This document shows, one piece after another, positions 54,096 to 62,050 of a stretch of DNA of 64,000 nucleotides. The stretch's first letter is position 1. Each line of letters begins with the position of its first letter. Under the pieces are notes generated by a model, which was not told where the DNA came from, made no database searches, and saw nothing but the letters and a program-made list of their open reading frames with translations. Location of the stretch: positions 1-64,000 of IMG/VR virus record IMGVR_UViG_3300021185_002646, one strand, 5' to 3'. A program made the position numbers and the translations under genes. Source of the stretch: a virus.

Positions 54096-56340
54096 TATAG
54101 AAAAAATTGTAATCACTGCTATTAATTTAGCAAAAAAATTAAAACACGAATATGTAACAATAGAACATATTGCGGCAGTTCTCTTAGATGATCCACATAT
54201 TCAAGCAATGTGTTACGAAGTAAATGCAGACTTTGAACAATTACAAATTGCACTAGTAGAATACTTAGAAAAAGAATGTGCAGAATTAGTTAAAAATGGA
54301 ACTGAAGAACCTAATCCATATAAAACACAAATGTTAGAACGTGTGTTTAACAGAGCATTAACACAAGCATTATTTCAAGGTAAAAAACATCTTAACCAAT
54401 TAGATCTAGTATTAAGTATACTAGGTGAAGAAAACAGTATAGCAGCTCAATACTCTGAACAATTAGGACTTAATAAAAACAAAGTTATTAAATGGATGCA
54501 AGACGCAAATCAGCAAGAGCATGAACAAATATTTGGACCTGCTGATGGATTGAATGATCCACGCCGAGCAACTGGAATGACACCAAGAGATGTATTGGCA
54601 CAGTTTTGTACTAACATGAACGAGGCATATGATGAATATGATGACTTAATTGGACGTAGAAGTGAATTAAAAGATTTAGTACAAACAGTAGCACGTAAGA
54701 AAAAGTCTAATGCTATTTTAACAGGTGGCAGTGGTGTTGGTAAAACAGCAGTTGTACAAGGACTAGCAAAACTTATTGTAGAAGGACATGTTCCTGATAT
54801 TATTAAAGACAAAGTTGTATGGGAATTAGATATGACTAAGTTAGTAGCTGGTACAAAGTATAGAGGTGATTTTGAAGAACGCATGAAACAGTTAGGCGAA
54901 GCATTAATACAAGAACCTAACATTATTTTATTTGTAGATGAGATACATACAATCATTGGTGCAGGTAGTACAAATGGTACTATGGATGCAGGTAACATGT
55001 TAAAGCCAGCGTTAAGCAATGGTAAACTAAAAGTAATTGGTGCTACAACAGATGAAGAATATAGAAAAGTATTTGAAAAAGAAACAGCACTAGCACGTAG
55101 ATTTACAAAAGTTGTAGTAGATGAACCTAATACAAAAGACGCAAAAGAAGTTGTATACAATTCTTTAGTATCATATGAAGCATTTCACGATGTTACTATT
55201 AGACCAGAAGCAGCAGATCTTTCAGTTGAATTAAGTAATCAATATATCTTTAACAAAAAACTTCCAGATAAAGCATTTGATATTATTGACAGAGCATGTG
55301 CATTTAATAGAATATTACCACCAGAAGAACGATTAGACATATTAGGTGAAGATGAAATTAAAGCAGAGGTGGCAAGATTAACTGGTATTCCAAAAGAACA
55401 TTTAGGAAAAACAGATGATAAAGAAACTGCAAACAAGCACAGTGAAGTAAGAGAATTTTTAGAAAGTACTGTATTTGGTCAACAAGTGGCAATTGATTGC
55501 GTAGTTGATAGTATTACAGTTAGCATGGCAGGTCTTAAAGATCCTATTAAACCTATTGCAAGTTATTTGCTTACAGGACCAACTGGTGTTGGTAAAACAG
55601 AACTTGCTAAACGTTTAGCACAATCAATGAGTATGAAACTATGTAGATACGATATGGCAGAATATCAAGAACGTCATACAGTGTCAAAACTAATTGGTTC
55701 ACCTCCAGGTTATGTAGGACACGCAGATGGTAAAGCAGGAGATGGATTACTTATTAATCAATTAGAAGATAATCCAAATTGTGTACTGTTACTTGACGAA
55801 GTAGAAAAAGCACACCCAGATTTAATGAGTGTATTGTTAAGTTTATTAGACGAAGGTACAATTACAAGTAGCACAGGTAAAGTAGTAAGTGCCAAGAACG
55901 CTATTATTATTATGACAAGTAACCTTGGAGCCAGAGATGCTGCAATTAAGAGCATTGGCTTTAATGAAGAAACATATAATGCAAAAGCAGTAGATGACGC
56001 AGTAAACAATTATTTTGCACCAGAGTTCCGTAACAGACTAGACGGTGTTGTTAAGTTTAATTCTTTAACAAGAAACGACATGAAGCGTATTGTTATTAAG
56101 TTCTTAGGTGAACTTGAAACATATGTAGAAGGTAGACATATTGTAATTAATTGGGGTCCTGAACTAGTAGCAATGCTAGAAGATAAAGGATACGATCCGG
56201 CAATGGGTGCAAGACCGTTAGCAAGACTAATCAATGAAACTGTAAAACTTCCGTTAGCAAAATATTTACTTGATAATAACAAAGATTATACATTGGACAT
56301 TGATTGGAAAAAAGATAAGTTAACAATTAATGCAAAATAA
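54088..56340 (+). CDS. clpA: ATP-dependent Clp protease ATPase subunit ClpA
   Basis: 750 residues. The N-domain (about 1-145) is of the ClpA/ClpS-binding type. D1 has GGSGVGKTAVVQGLA and FVDEIHTIIGAG, D2 has GPTGVGKTELAKRLA, GSPPGYVGHADG (pore loop) and LLLDEVEKAHPD. There is no ClpB-type middle coiled coil, and KSIGFNEE matches the ClpP-docking IGF/L loop, so it is ClpA rather than ClpB. With phage ClpS and ClpP it forms an N-degron protease. It starts inside dnaJ (8-nt overlap). Confidence 0.96.
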   Translation: MTDIEKIVITAINLAKKLKHEYVTIEHIAAVLLDDPHIQAMCYEVNADFEQLQIALVEYLEKECAELVKNGTEEPNPYKTQMLERVFNRALTQALFQGKKHLNQLDLVLSILGEENSIAAQYSEQLGLNKNKVIKWMQDANQQEHEQIFGPADGLNDPRRATGMTPRDVLAQFCTNMNEAYDEYDDLIGRRSELKDLVQTVARKKKSNAILTGGSGVGKTAVVQGLAKLIVEGHVPDIIKDKVVWELDMTKLVAGTKYRGDFEERMKQLGEALIQEPNIILFVDEIHTIIGAGSTNGTMDAGNMLKPALSNGKLKVIGATTDEEYRKVFEKETALARRFTKVVVDEPNTKDAKEVVYNSLVSYEAFHDVTIRPEAADLSVELSNQYIFNKKLPDKAFDIIDRACAFNRILPPEERLDILGEDEIKAEVARLTGIPKEHLGKTDDKETANKHSEVREFLESTVFGQQVAIDCVVDSITVSMAGLKDPIKPIASYLLTGPTGVGKTELAKRLAQSMSMKLCRYDMAEYQERHTVSKLIGSPPGYVGHADGKAGDGLLINQLEDNPNCVLLLDEVEKAHPDLMSVLLSLLDEGTITSSTGKVVSAKNAIIIMTSNLGARDAAIKSIGFNEETYNAKAVDDAVNNYFAPEFRNRLDGVVKFNSLTRNDMKRIVIKFLGELETYVEGRHIVINWGPELVAMLEDKGYDPAMGARPLARLINETVKLPLAKYLLDNNKDYTLDIDWKKDKLTINAK

Positions 56341-56950
56341 CGAAATAACAATTTTACCTACAGAAACTGTATTTTACAGAGAATTTGATACACGTATCAA
56401 ACTGATAAAATTGCCTCGTAAATTTCATTTCAATTATGGTAGATTTGATGATAAAGGCAATTCTAGATTTAGGGTAGTAAAAATATATAGAAGTAGACAT
56501 GAATATGATTGTAATCTTTACACATCTAGTCTTGATATTATACAAAACATACTAACTGATCCCGAACTGCAAGTAACAGAAATAACACAACCTTTAAACG
56601 ACACTCACAGAGAATTGTTACATAAACGTGACAGAAAAGTAGTTATCCGCAACAAGTTATGGTTTAACAGATACAAGCATAAAATATCAGCATGGCATAA
56701 TTGGGACAAACCAACAACCCGTGATGAAAGTTTAACTATGATTAAATGGGTATACGAACATTTTCCCAAAGGTGAAAATAGAGTTGTATCAACCTCATAT
56801 GGTTCATATTTTGGTAGTACTAGAGTAGTACAACCACCAACAATCTTTACAAATAGCGAAGATACTATGATGTTATTCAAATTAGCATATGGCGACATGC
56901 TTCGTATGACTATGGAAACCTGTATCACGCTTCAAGAACTCGATAATTGA
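56330..56950 (+). CDS. Hypothetical basic protein (206 aa)
   Basis: No recognised family. It is rich in Arg, His and Tyr (FRVVKIYRSRHEYDC, HKRDRKVVIRNKLWFNRYKH), suggesting nucleic-acid binding. It overlaps clpA by 11 nt and ends in the next late octamer. Confidence 0.65.
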   Translation: MQNNEITILPTETVFYREFDTRIKLIKLPRKFHFNYGRFDDKGNSRFRVVKIYRSRHEYDCNLYTSSLDIIQNILTDPELQVTEITQPLNDTHRELLHKRDRKVVIRNKLWFNRYKHKISAWHNWDKPTTRDESLTMIKWVYEHFPKGENRVVSTSYGSYFGSTRVVQPPTIFTNSEDTMMLFKLAYGDMLRMTMETCITLQELDN

Positions 56951-56956
56951 TAAATA
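56949..56956 (+). promoter_or_regulatory. T4-type late promoter element GATAAATA
   Basis: It overlaps the upstream stop and lies 25 nt before the virion gene at 56982. Confidence 0.6.
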
Positions 56957-56981
56957 CTTGTAAGATTAAAGGAGATTATTA

Positions 56982-57353
56982 ATGTCTAGTTCTAATATAG
57001 TTCTAACAAATAAAAACGAACTTTCATATACAAGTGACCCTGTTAAGGGCGACGGTTACTATGGATTTGCTGATGGTTTACATACTATGAGTTTTCATGT
57101 AAGTAACTTTACTGGGAGAATTCACCTAGAAGCAACAATTGTAGAACAACCAGCAGAATCTGATTGGTTTCCTATTGATTTAGATAGTATTACACCTTAT
57201 TTACAATTTACTGCACAAACTACTACCAAAGGTACAAGTTTTGAAGGTAATTTTGTTTACTTACGTGTTAAGGTTGACAGATCATATTTAGGTGCAGGAT
57301 CATATGATGCTGCATTACACGGCGCACTTGATAAAGTAGTCGTACTAATATAA
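56982..57353 (+). CDS. Virion beta-sandwich protein (123 aa)
   Basis: All-beta, with LHTMSFHVSNFTGRIHLEATI and FVYLRVKVDRSYLGAGSYD (split into two runs), a jelly-roll pattern common in fibre or neck decorations of marine T4-like phages. Late promoter upstream, the fibre gene follows after 13 nt. Confidence 0.68.
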   Translation: MSSSNIVLTNKNELSYTSDPVKGDGYYGFADGLHTMSFHVSNFTGRIHLEATIVEQPAESDWFPIDLDSITPYLQFTAQTTTKGTSFEGNFVYLRVKVDRSYLGAGSYDAALHGALDKVVVLI

Positions 57354-57366
57354 AGGAGAAATACAC

Positions 57367-59244
57367 TTGGCAATTAAAGCATTCAGTGGCGGTATACAAC
57401 AGTTCCCTATACCAGATTTCGTTTTAACGGAAAGCATTGCTGATGGCGATATTTTAGTTTATAGAGATATAGACAAAGCCTTTCACAATGAAACAGGTAA
57501 TTTTACAACATTAGCAGAAGTTAATGCCTTAATAGCAAACATTAACAGCGGTGGTAGTATTGATTTAAGCGATTATGTCACAACCACAGCATTAGCAACA
57601 CAGGTAGCAACACTTAACACATCAATTGGAACTAAAGCAGATACTACATATGTAGATGCTCAAATAGCCGCTATACCTGGCACAGATTTAAGTAATTATG
57701 TAACCAATGCATCATTGGCAGGTACAATAGCAAATTACGACTTGTCTTCAGAAGTAACAAGCAAGATTAATACTGCAATTGCAAACGCTTCATTTTTTGA
57801 TGGTGATTATAATAATCTTACTAATACTCCAGTAATTCCAGATTTAACAGGATATGCAACACAGACTTGGGTACAAAATCAAATAGCAAACACAACACTT
57901 GGTTCATTGTCTGATGTAAGCAGTACTGCACCAAGCACAGGTCAAGTACTTAAATGGAACGGTACAACATGGGCACCTGCAGCAGATGTTACATCTGGCG
58001 GAGGCGGAACTGATGCAGACACATTAGATAGTCAAGATGGCACTTACTATTTAGATTATAATAATTTTACTAACACACCAACATTATTTGATGGAGCATA
58101 TGGCTCTTTAACTGGTGCACCAACTATACCAGCAGACATAAGTGATTTAACTGATACAACAAATTTATTAACTGGTGCAGCTTATACTGATGCTAGTGTT
58201 GATACACATCTTAACAGAAGTTCAGCAACAACGAATCAAGTATTAAGTTGGAGTGGAACAGATTATGCCTGGGTTGCTCAAACAGGTGGCAGTGGTGGAG
58301 CAACTACATTAGGTGGATTATCAGACGTAAGTAGTACATCTCCAACAAATGGTCAAGTACTTAAATGGAATAGTACAAATTCAGAATGGGAACCAGCAGT
58401 AGATGCCACTTCGGGTGTTGGCGGAAGTAGTTATGCCACAGAAGCATATGTAGATCAAAAATTATTAGAACGTGGTGAACACTTTAGTGGTGACTATAAT
58501 GATTTAACTAATGCACCAACATTGTTTAGTGGAAACTTTGTAGACTTAAATGGTAAGCCAACTACAATTGCAGGTTATGGAATTACAGATTCACCAGATA
58601 GCCTTTTAGATTTAAATATAGTAGATGGTACAAATGGACAAGTATTAACAACAGACGGTTCAGGAAACTTTACATTTACAAATGCAGGATCATTTAACGG
58701 TGATTATAATTCATTAATTAACTTACCTAATTTGTTTAGTGGTAACTATAATGACCTAGCAAATCAACCTTACATTCCAAGTATAGCAGGATTGGCTTCA
58801 ACAACATATGTTGATAATAAAGTACAAGAACCTAATGTAAGCAAATATGTAAAAGTATCTAATGTAGTATTAGCACAACATGATAATTTTGTTATGTCAA
58901 TAGAAACAACAGATGCAACTCCAACAGAAGCATTATTAACTACTGGAAGCAGAATAGTAGTTGACGATGATAGTACAGTTATGTATAAAGTACACATAAT
59001 TGGTGCAGATGGAACTGATAATTATGGTATTAAATTACAAGGTATTATTGATAGAACTAGTGGAACATTAGCATTAATTGGTACTCCAAGTAAAGAAACC
59101 CTAGCAGATACCACAAGTGATACGTGGTCAGGTAGCGTTTCTGCTGATACTACAAACAATAGTTTAAAGATTTTAGTCACAGGCGAAGCATCAAAAACAG
59201 TAAATTGGACTATTTTTGTTGAACAAAACGTGGTAAAAAGATAG
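57367..59244 (+). CDS. Tail fibre protein with internal repeats
   Basis: 625 residues from a TTG start preceded by AAAGGAG. The N-terminus (AIKAFSGGIQQFPIPDFVL) is an attachment domain. Two 37-residue units, LGSLSDVSSTAPSTGQVLKW and LGGLSDVSSTSPTNGQVLKW onwards, and at least seven FDGDYNNLTNTP-like repeats (FSGDYNDLTNAP, FNGDYNSLINLP and others) form the shaft. The last 150 residues are a compact beta domain that may bind the receptor. Such repeats recombine easily and change host range. Confidence 0.82.
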   Translation: MAIKAFSGGIQQFPIPDFVLTESIADGDILVYRDIDKAFHNETGNFTTLAEVNALIANINSGGSIDLSDYVTTTALATQVATLNTSIGTKADTTYVDAQIAAIPGTDLSNYVTNASLAGTIANYDLSSEVTSKINTAIANASFFDGDYNNLTNTPVIPDLTGYATQTWVQNQIANTTLGSLSDVSSTAPSTGQVLKWNGTTWAPAADVTSGGGGTDADTLDSQDGTYYLDYNNFTNTPTLFDGAYGSLTGAPTIPADISDLTDTTNLLTGAAYTDASVDTHLNRSSATTNQVLSWSGTDYAWVAQTGGSGGATTLGGLSDVSSTSPTNGQVLKWNSTNSEWEPAVDATSGVGGSSYATEAYVDQKLLERGEHFSGDYNDLTNAPTLFSGNFVDLNGKPTTIAGYGITDSPDSLLDLNIVDGTNGQVLTTDGSGNFTFTNAGSFNGDYNSLINLPNLFSGNYNDLANQPYIPSIAGLASTTYVDNKVQEPNVSKYVKVSNVVLAQHDNFVMSIETTDATPTEALLTTGSRIVVDDDSTVMYKVHIIGADGTDNYGIKLQGIIDRTSGTLALIGTPSKETLADTTSDTWSGSVSADTTNNSLKILVTGEASKTVNWTIFVEQNVVKR

Positions 59245-59250
59245 AATTTA

Positions 59251-59258
59251 GATAAATA
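59251..59258 (+). promoter_or_regulatory. T4-type late promoter element GATAAATA
   Basis: It follows the fibre gene, 55 nt before the ATG at 59314. Confidence 0.6.
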
Positions 59259-59313
59259 AAAGTAGTGCAACAGCACAGAACTTTAAAAATAAACATTATT
59301 AGGAGAATATATA

Positions 59314-59619
59314 ATGGCAACAAGAAATCCAGCAAACGAAATTGAATTCGGTAAATTCAACTACGGTGCAACAATTACTTCATGGACTATCACAGCAGCA
59401 GCAGACGTTTCTGCAGAAGTTAATCCAGGTGAAGAAATGGAAGCAATTCTAGAGTGTGTAGCTCAAAAAGGTACAGTAATTGGTCTTTCTGATCACGCAA
59501 CAGGTGGTACTGTATTTACAGTAGCAGTTGAAAACAGCTCATGGGCTGACGCTTCAGAACTACAAACGGCTCTACAAGCATTATCACTAGCAACTGCCGG
59601 TGCAATGACAGTAGCGTAA
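59314..59619 (+). CDS. Small virion protein (101 aa)
   Basis: Ala/Thr-rich beta protein (ATITSWTITAAADVSAEV, GTVFTVAVENSSW) with a late promoter and its own strong terminator, so it is probably expressed at high level like capsid-decoration or tail-tube proteins. Its higher use of GCA and GCT codons fits an abundant product. Exact role unknown. Confidence 0.65.
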   Translation: MATRNPANEIEFGKFNYGATITSWTITAAADVSAEVNPGEEMEAILECVAQKGTVIGLSDHATGGTVFTVAVENSSWADASELQTALQALSLATAGAMTVA

Positions 59620-59644
59620 GTTACTTAGTTAATACAATTTAAAG

Positions 59645-59679
59645 AAAACCCAGTTTTAGAAATAGAACTGGGTTTTTTT
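59645..59679 (+). terminator. Strong intrinsic terminator
   Basis: AAAACCCAGTT, a 10-nt loop, AACTGGGTTTT followed by further T. It isolates the gene at 59314 from the next unit. Confidence 0.92.
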
Positions 59680-59699
59680 ATGACCAATATTATAAATTG

Positions 59700-59707
59700 G
59701 ATAAATA
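59700..59707 (+). promoter_or_regulatory. T4-type late promoter element GATAAATA
   Basis: It lies just after the terminator, 24 nt before the ATG at 59732. Confidence 0.6.
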
Positions 59708-59731
59708 CAATTATACAAGGAGATACAGATA

Positions 59732-60088
59732 ATGGCAAACACAGATTTAAACAATGACGGTAAAATATCATGGATGGAAGCATTTCCATATTGGTTTGAT
59801 AGATTACGTTTATTCCCTCGTGCATTTATTAGTATGTACATTTATTTACTATACAGAGTAACAGAATGGTTTATGGCACTGCCAGACCCAAGTATGCCAC
59901 AAGCAGGATTAGTTAGTGTTGTAGTTGGAGCAGGTGCGGCATGGTTTGGTCTCTATGTAAACAGTACTAGTGAAAACGATCAAAAGATCGTAGTGCAAAC
60001 TGATACTTCCACTTCAGGAACCCGTGCTAGTTATAGCGGTTCAGCAAGTGCAGAAGCAGATTATTCTACTAAAAAGAGCAAATACTAA
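59732..60088 (+). CDS. EF-hand-like membrane protein (118 aa)
   Basis: DLNNDGKISWMEAF at residues 5-18 is a canonical EF-hand loop (D.N.DG.I...E). Two hydrophobic segments follow (about 30-50 and 60-76), then a Ser/Thr-rich tail. It may be a membrane protein with calcium sensing, possibly in lysis or the virion; a holin role is conceivable. No firm family. Confidence 0.65.
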   Translation: MANTDLNNDGKISWMEAFPYWFDRLRLFPRAFISMYIYLLYRVTEWFMALPDPSMPQAGLVSVVVGAGAAWFGLYVNSTSENDQKIVVQTDTSTSGTRASYSGSASAEADYSTKKSKY

Positions 60089-60652
60089 ATGTATCAACAT
60101 CATATATTATTAAAAACAGCAGAACCTTTAGACAGTGAAACTGCAATGGACTGGTTGGGAATTTGCAAACGTTTCGCACCAGAGGGAGTTGTTTTCTCAT
60201 ATAATAAAGTAGTAAATGATCACGTAGAAGTTGCTATGGAATACGGCACAGATGATAACTGTCCTGAATTCCCACACACATACATAGTTCCACTAACAAG
60301 AGATTTAACCCAAGAAGAAACTGCAATAGTTGTTGCGGCTTGGGATTATAAATTTATTCCTGATTTTAATATTGAAATATCAAACATGTACGATGAAATG
60401 CAAGACGTAGAACTTGATATAGATCCTGAAATAGTAGAAAGTGCTACAATAGATTTAAACAAGTGGCATCACAATAGATGGCGTGATGAAATGCTTAGAG
60501 AAGGATGGCACTATGGATTGTATTTTAGCGAAAGTAAAAAATCACACCCAGCTCTTAGAGATTGGGATTCATTACCAGAAAGTCATAGACGCAGCCCGCA
60601 ATTTGATAACAAAGAAATATACGAATGGCTTCGTAAAAACGGCGTCAAATAA
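60089..60652 (+). CDS. Protein with RyR-like C-terminal domain
   Basis: 187 residues. The C-terminal 60 residues contain HNRWRDEMLREGWHYG, then KKSHPALRDWDSLPESHRR, matching the RyR domain pattern (HE.W......GW.YG....K.HP.L..Y..L), a small module also found in bacterial and phage proteins and thought to bind nucleotide-like ligands. The N-terminal part is unassigned. It directly follows the EF-hand protein gene with no gap. Confidence 0.62.
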   Translation: MYQHHILLKTAEPLDSETAMDWLGICKRFAPEGVVFSYNKVVNDHVEVAMEYGTDDNCPEFPHTYIVPLTRDLTQEETAIVVAAWDYKFIPDFNIEISNMYDEMQDVELDIDPEIVESATIDLNKWHHNRWRDEMLREGWHYGLYFSESKKSHPALRDWDSLPESHRRSPQFDNKEIYEWLRKNGVK

Positions 60653-60656
60653 CAGG

Positions 60657-60685
60657 TTGACATAGCACACTAACCTTGCTATAAT
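60657..60685 (+). promoter_or_regulatory. Perfect-consensus sigma70 promoter
   Basis: TTGACA at 60657-60662, a 17-bp spacer and TATAAT at 60680-60685, with AGCA/TGCT symmetry in the spacer. It drives the UV endonuclease gene 30 nt downstream. Confidence 0.85.
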
Positions 60686-60715
60686 ATATACATAATTTTA
60701 CAATTAGAGGTATAT

Positions 60716-61732
60716 ATGGTAGGCAAAGTAGGTTTCGCGTGTAAGTATTTGCACCCCGATCAAACACAAAAGAAAAAGATACTTGAAGAAATTCAAAGAC
60801 CTCTAACAGAAAAAAGCACAACTATTCGTTGGCTTAATGAACAACATAAAGATGTAGCAGAACAGCGTTTGTGGGATATTATGGTACATAATACACAAGC
60901 AGTTTACAATCTTGTAGAGTATGTAGGTAATCTTCCAGAGAATCAACGCATGGTACGTTTAGGCAGTAATCAATTACCAGCCGCAACACACCCAGACTGG
61001 AGTTGGTATTGGAAACGAGCAGATGTAGTAGATTACGCATCTAAGCATTATGCAAGAGCAGGTGAGCTTGCACGACAATTAGGTGTGCGTCTTAGTATGC
61101 ACCCAGGTCAGTTTGTTGTACTAGCAAGCGATACACCAGAAATAGTAGAACGCAGTATAGAGGAGTTTGAATATCATGCGGATATCATCAGGTACATGGG
61201 TTACGGTAAGGAGTGGCAAGACTTCAAGTGTAACGTCCACATCTCCGGTAGACAAGGTCCAGCCGGTATCAAAGCCGCACTTCAACGATTGTCTCCAGAA
61301 GCACGAAACTGTATTACTATCGAAAATGACGAAAACGCATGGGGCCTTGATGCCTCACTCGAACTTGAAAAGGAGGTAGCACTAGTTGTCGACATACACC
61401 ACCACTGGGTTCATAGCGCCGGAGAATATATTACTCCAAGCGACGACCGTATTAAACGTGTCATTGATAGTTGGCGGGGCGTTCGTCCTGCTTGTCATTA
61501 TAGCGTTAGCCGTCAAGCTCTTTTGGAAGGACACCCAATAGATGTCAAGCCAGATTACAAAGCACTAATTGAACAAGGTTACAAAAAAGCAAAACTAAGA
61601 GCACACAGTGATCTTATGTGGAATACTGCCGTAAACGAATGGGCTGGTACTTTCCGTAAAGACTTTGACATTATGGTAGAAGCAAAAAGCAAAAACTTAG
61701 CAAGTATACCATTTGAGGAATCCACAAATTGA
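60716..61732 (+). CDS. uvdE: UV damage endonuclease UVDE
   Basis: 338 residues with the TIM-barrel metal sites of UVDE: RLGSNQLPAATHP, LSMHPGQFVVLAS, FKCNVHISGRQG, ITIENDENAWGL, VVDIHHHWVHSAG and KLRAHSDLMW. The His, Glu and Asp ligands are in their expected places. It nicks DNA 5' of UV photoproducts and other lesions, useful for a phage of sunlit water. It lies behind a consensus early promoter. Confidence 0.94.
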   Translation: MVGKVGFACKYLHPDQTQKKKILEEIQRPLTEKSTTIRWLNEQHKDVAEQRLWDIMVHNTQAVYNLVEYVGNLPENQRMVRLGSNQLPAATHPDWSWYWKRADVVDYASKHYARAGELARQLGVRLSMHPGQFVVLASDTPEIVERSIEEFEYHADIIRYMGYGKEWQDFKCNVHISGRQGPAGIKAALQRLSPEARNCITIENDENAWGLDASLELEKEVALVVDIHHHWVHSAGEYITPSDDRIKRVIDSWRGVRPACHYSVSRQALLEGHPIDVKPDYKALIEQGYKKAKLRAHSDLMWNTAVNEWAGTFRKDFDIMVEAKSKNLASIPFEESTN

Positions 61733-62004
61733 ATAAAATAATTAATTTTTTTAAACAAAGCTATGCAAACGATCGCATGGCTTTTTACGCAGAAATAGTA
61801 GAAACAACAGTTCTTATTATAGCAAGTGCAGTATTAAGTTTTACAATACTTGATCCTGCTACAACAATATTCGTTCCACTGTACCTAGTAGGAAGTATAC
61901 TAGCAGTATTCAGTACATATAGACGTGGAAGTAGTGCTATTGTGTTATGCACATGGTTTACTATTATGAATTCTTGGGCATTCGTACAACTTTTTATATT
62001 GTAA
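61729..62004 (+). CDS. Small multi-helix membrane protein (91 aa)
   Basis: From a TTG start overlapping the uvdE stop (TTGA). Three hydrophobic segments (about 20-38, 44-60 and 68-90). Resembles PnuC-like short membrane proteins only in size. Function unknown. Confidence 0.6.
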   Translation: MNKIINFFKQSYANDRMAFYAEIVETTVLIIASAVLSFTILDPATTIFVPLYLVGSILAVFSTYRRGSSAIVLCTWFTIMNSWAFVQLFIL

Positions 62005-62021
62005 ACATAATTTAACATTTT

Positions 62022-62029
62022 GATAAATA
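62022..62029 (+). promoter_or_regulatory. T4-type late promoter element GATAAATA
   Basis: 21 nt before the ATG at 62051, with TAGGAG as ribosome-binding site between them. Confidence 0.6.
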
Positions 62030-62050
62030 CTACAATAGGAGTTTATCATT

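Noticed and set aside
54088-56340. ClpB-type disaggregase
   Set aside because: The middle coiled-coil domain is absent and an IGF loop for ClpP docking is present.
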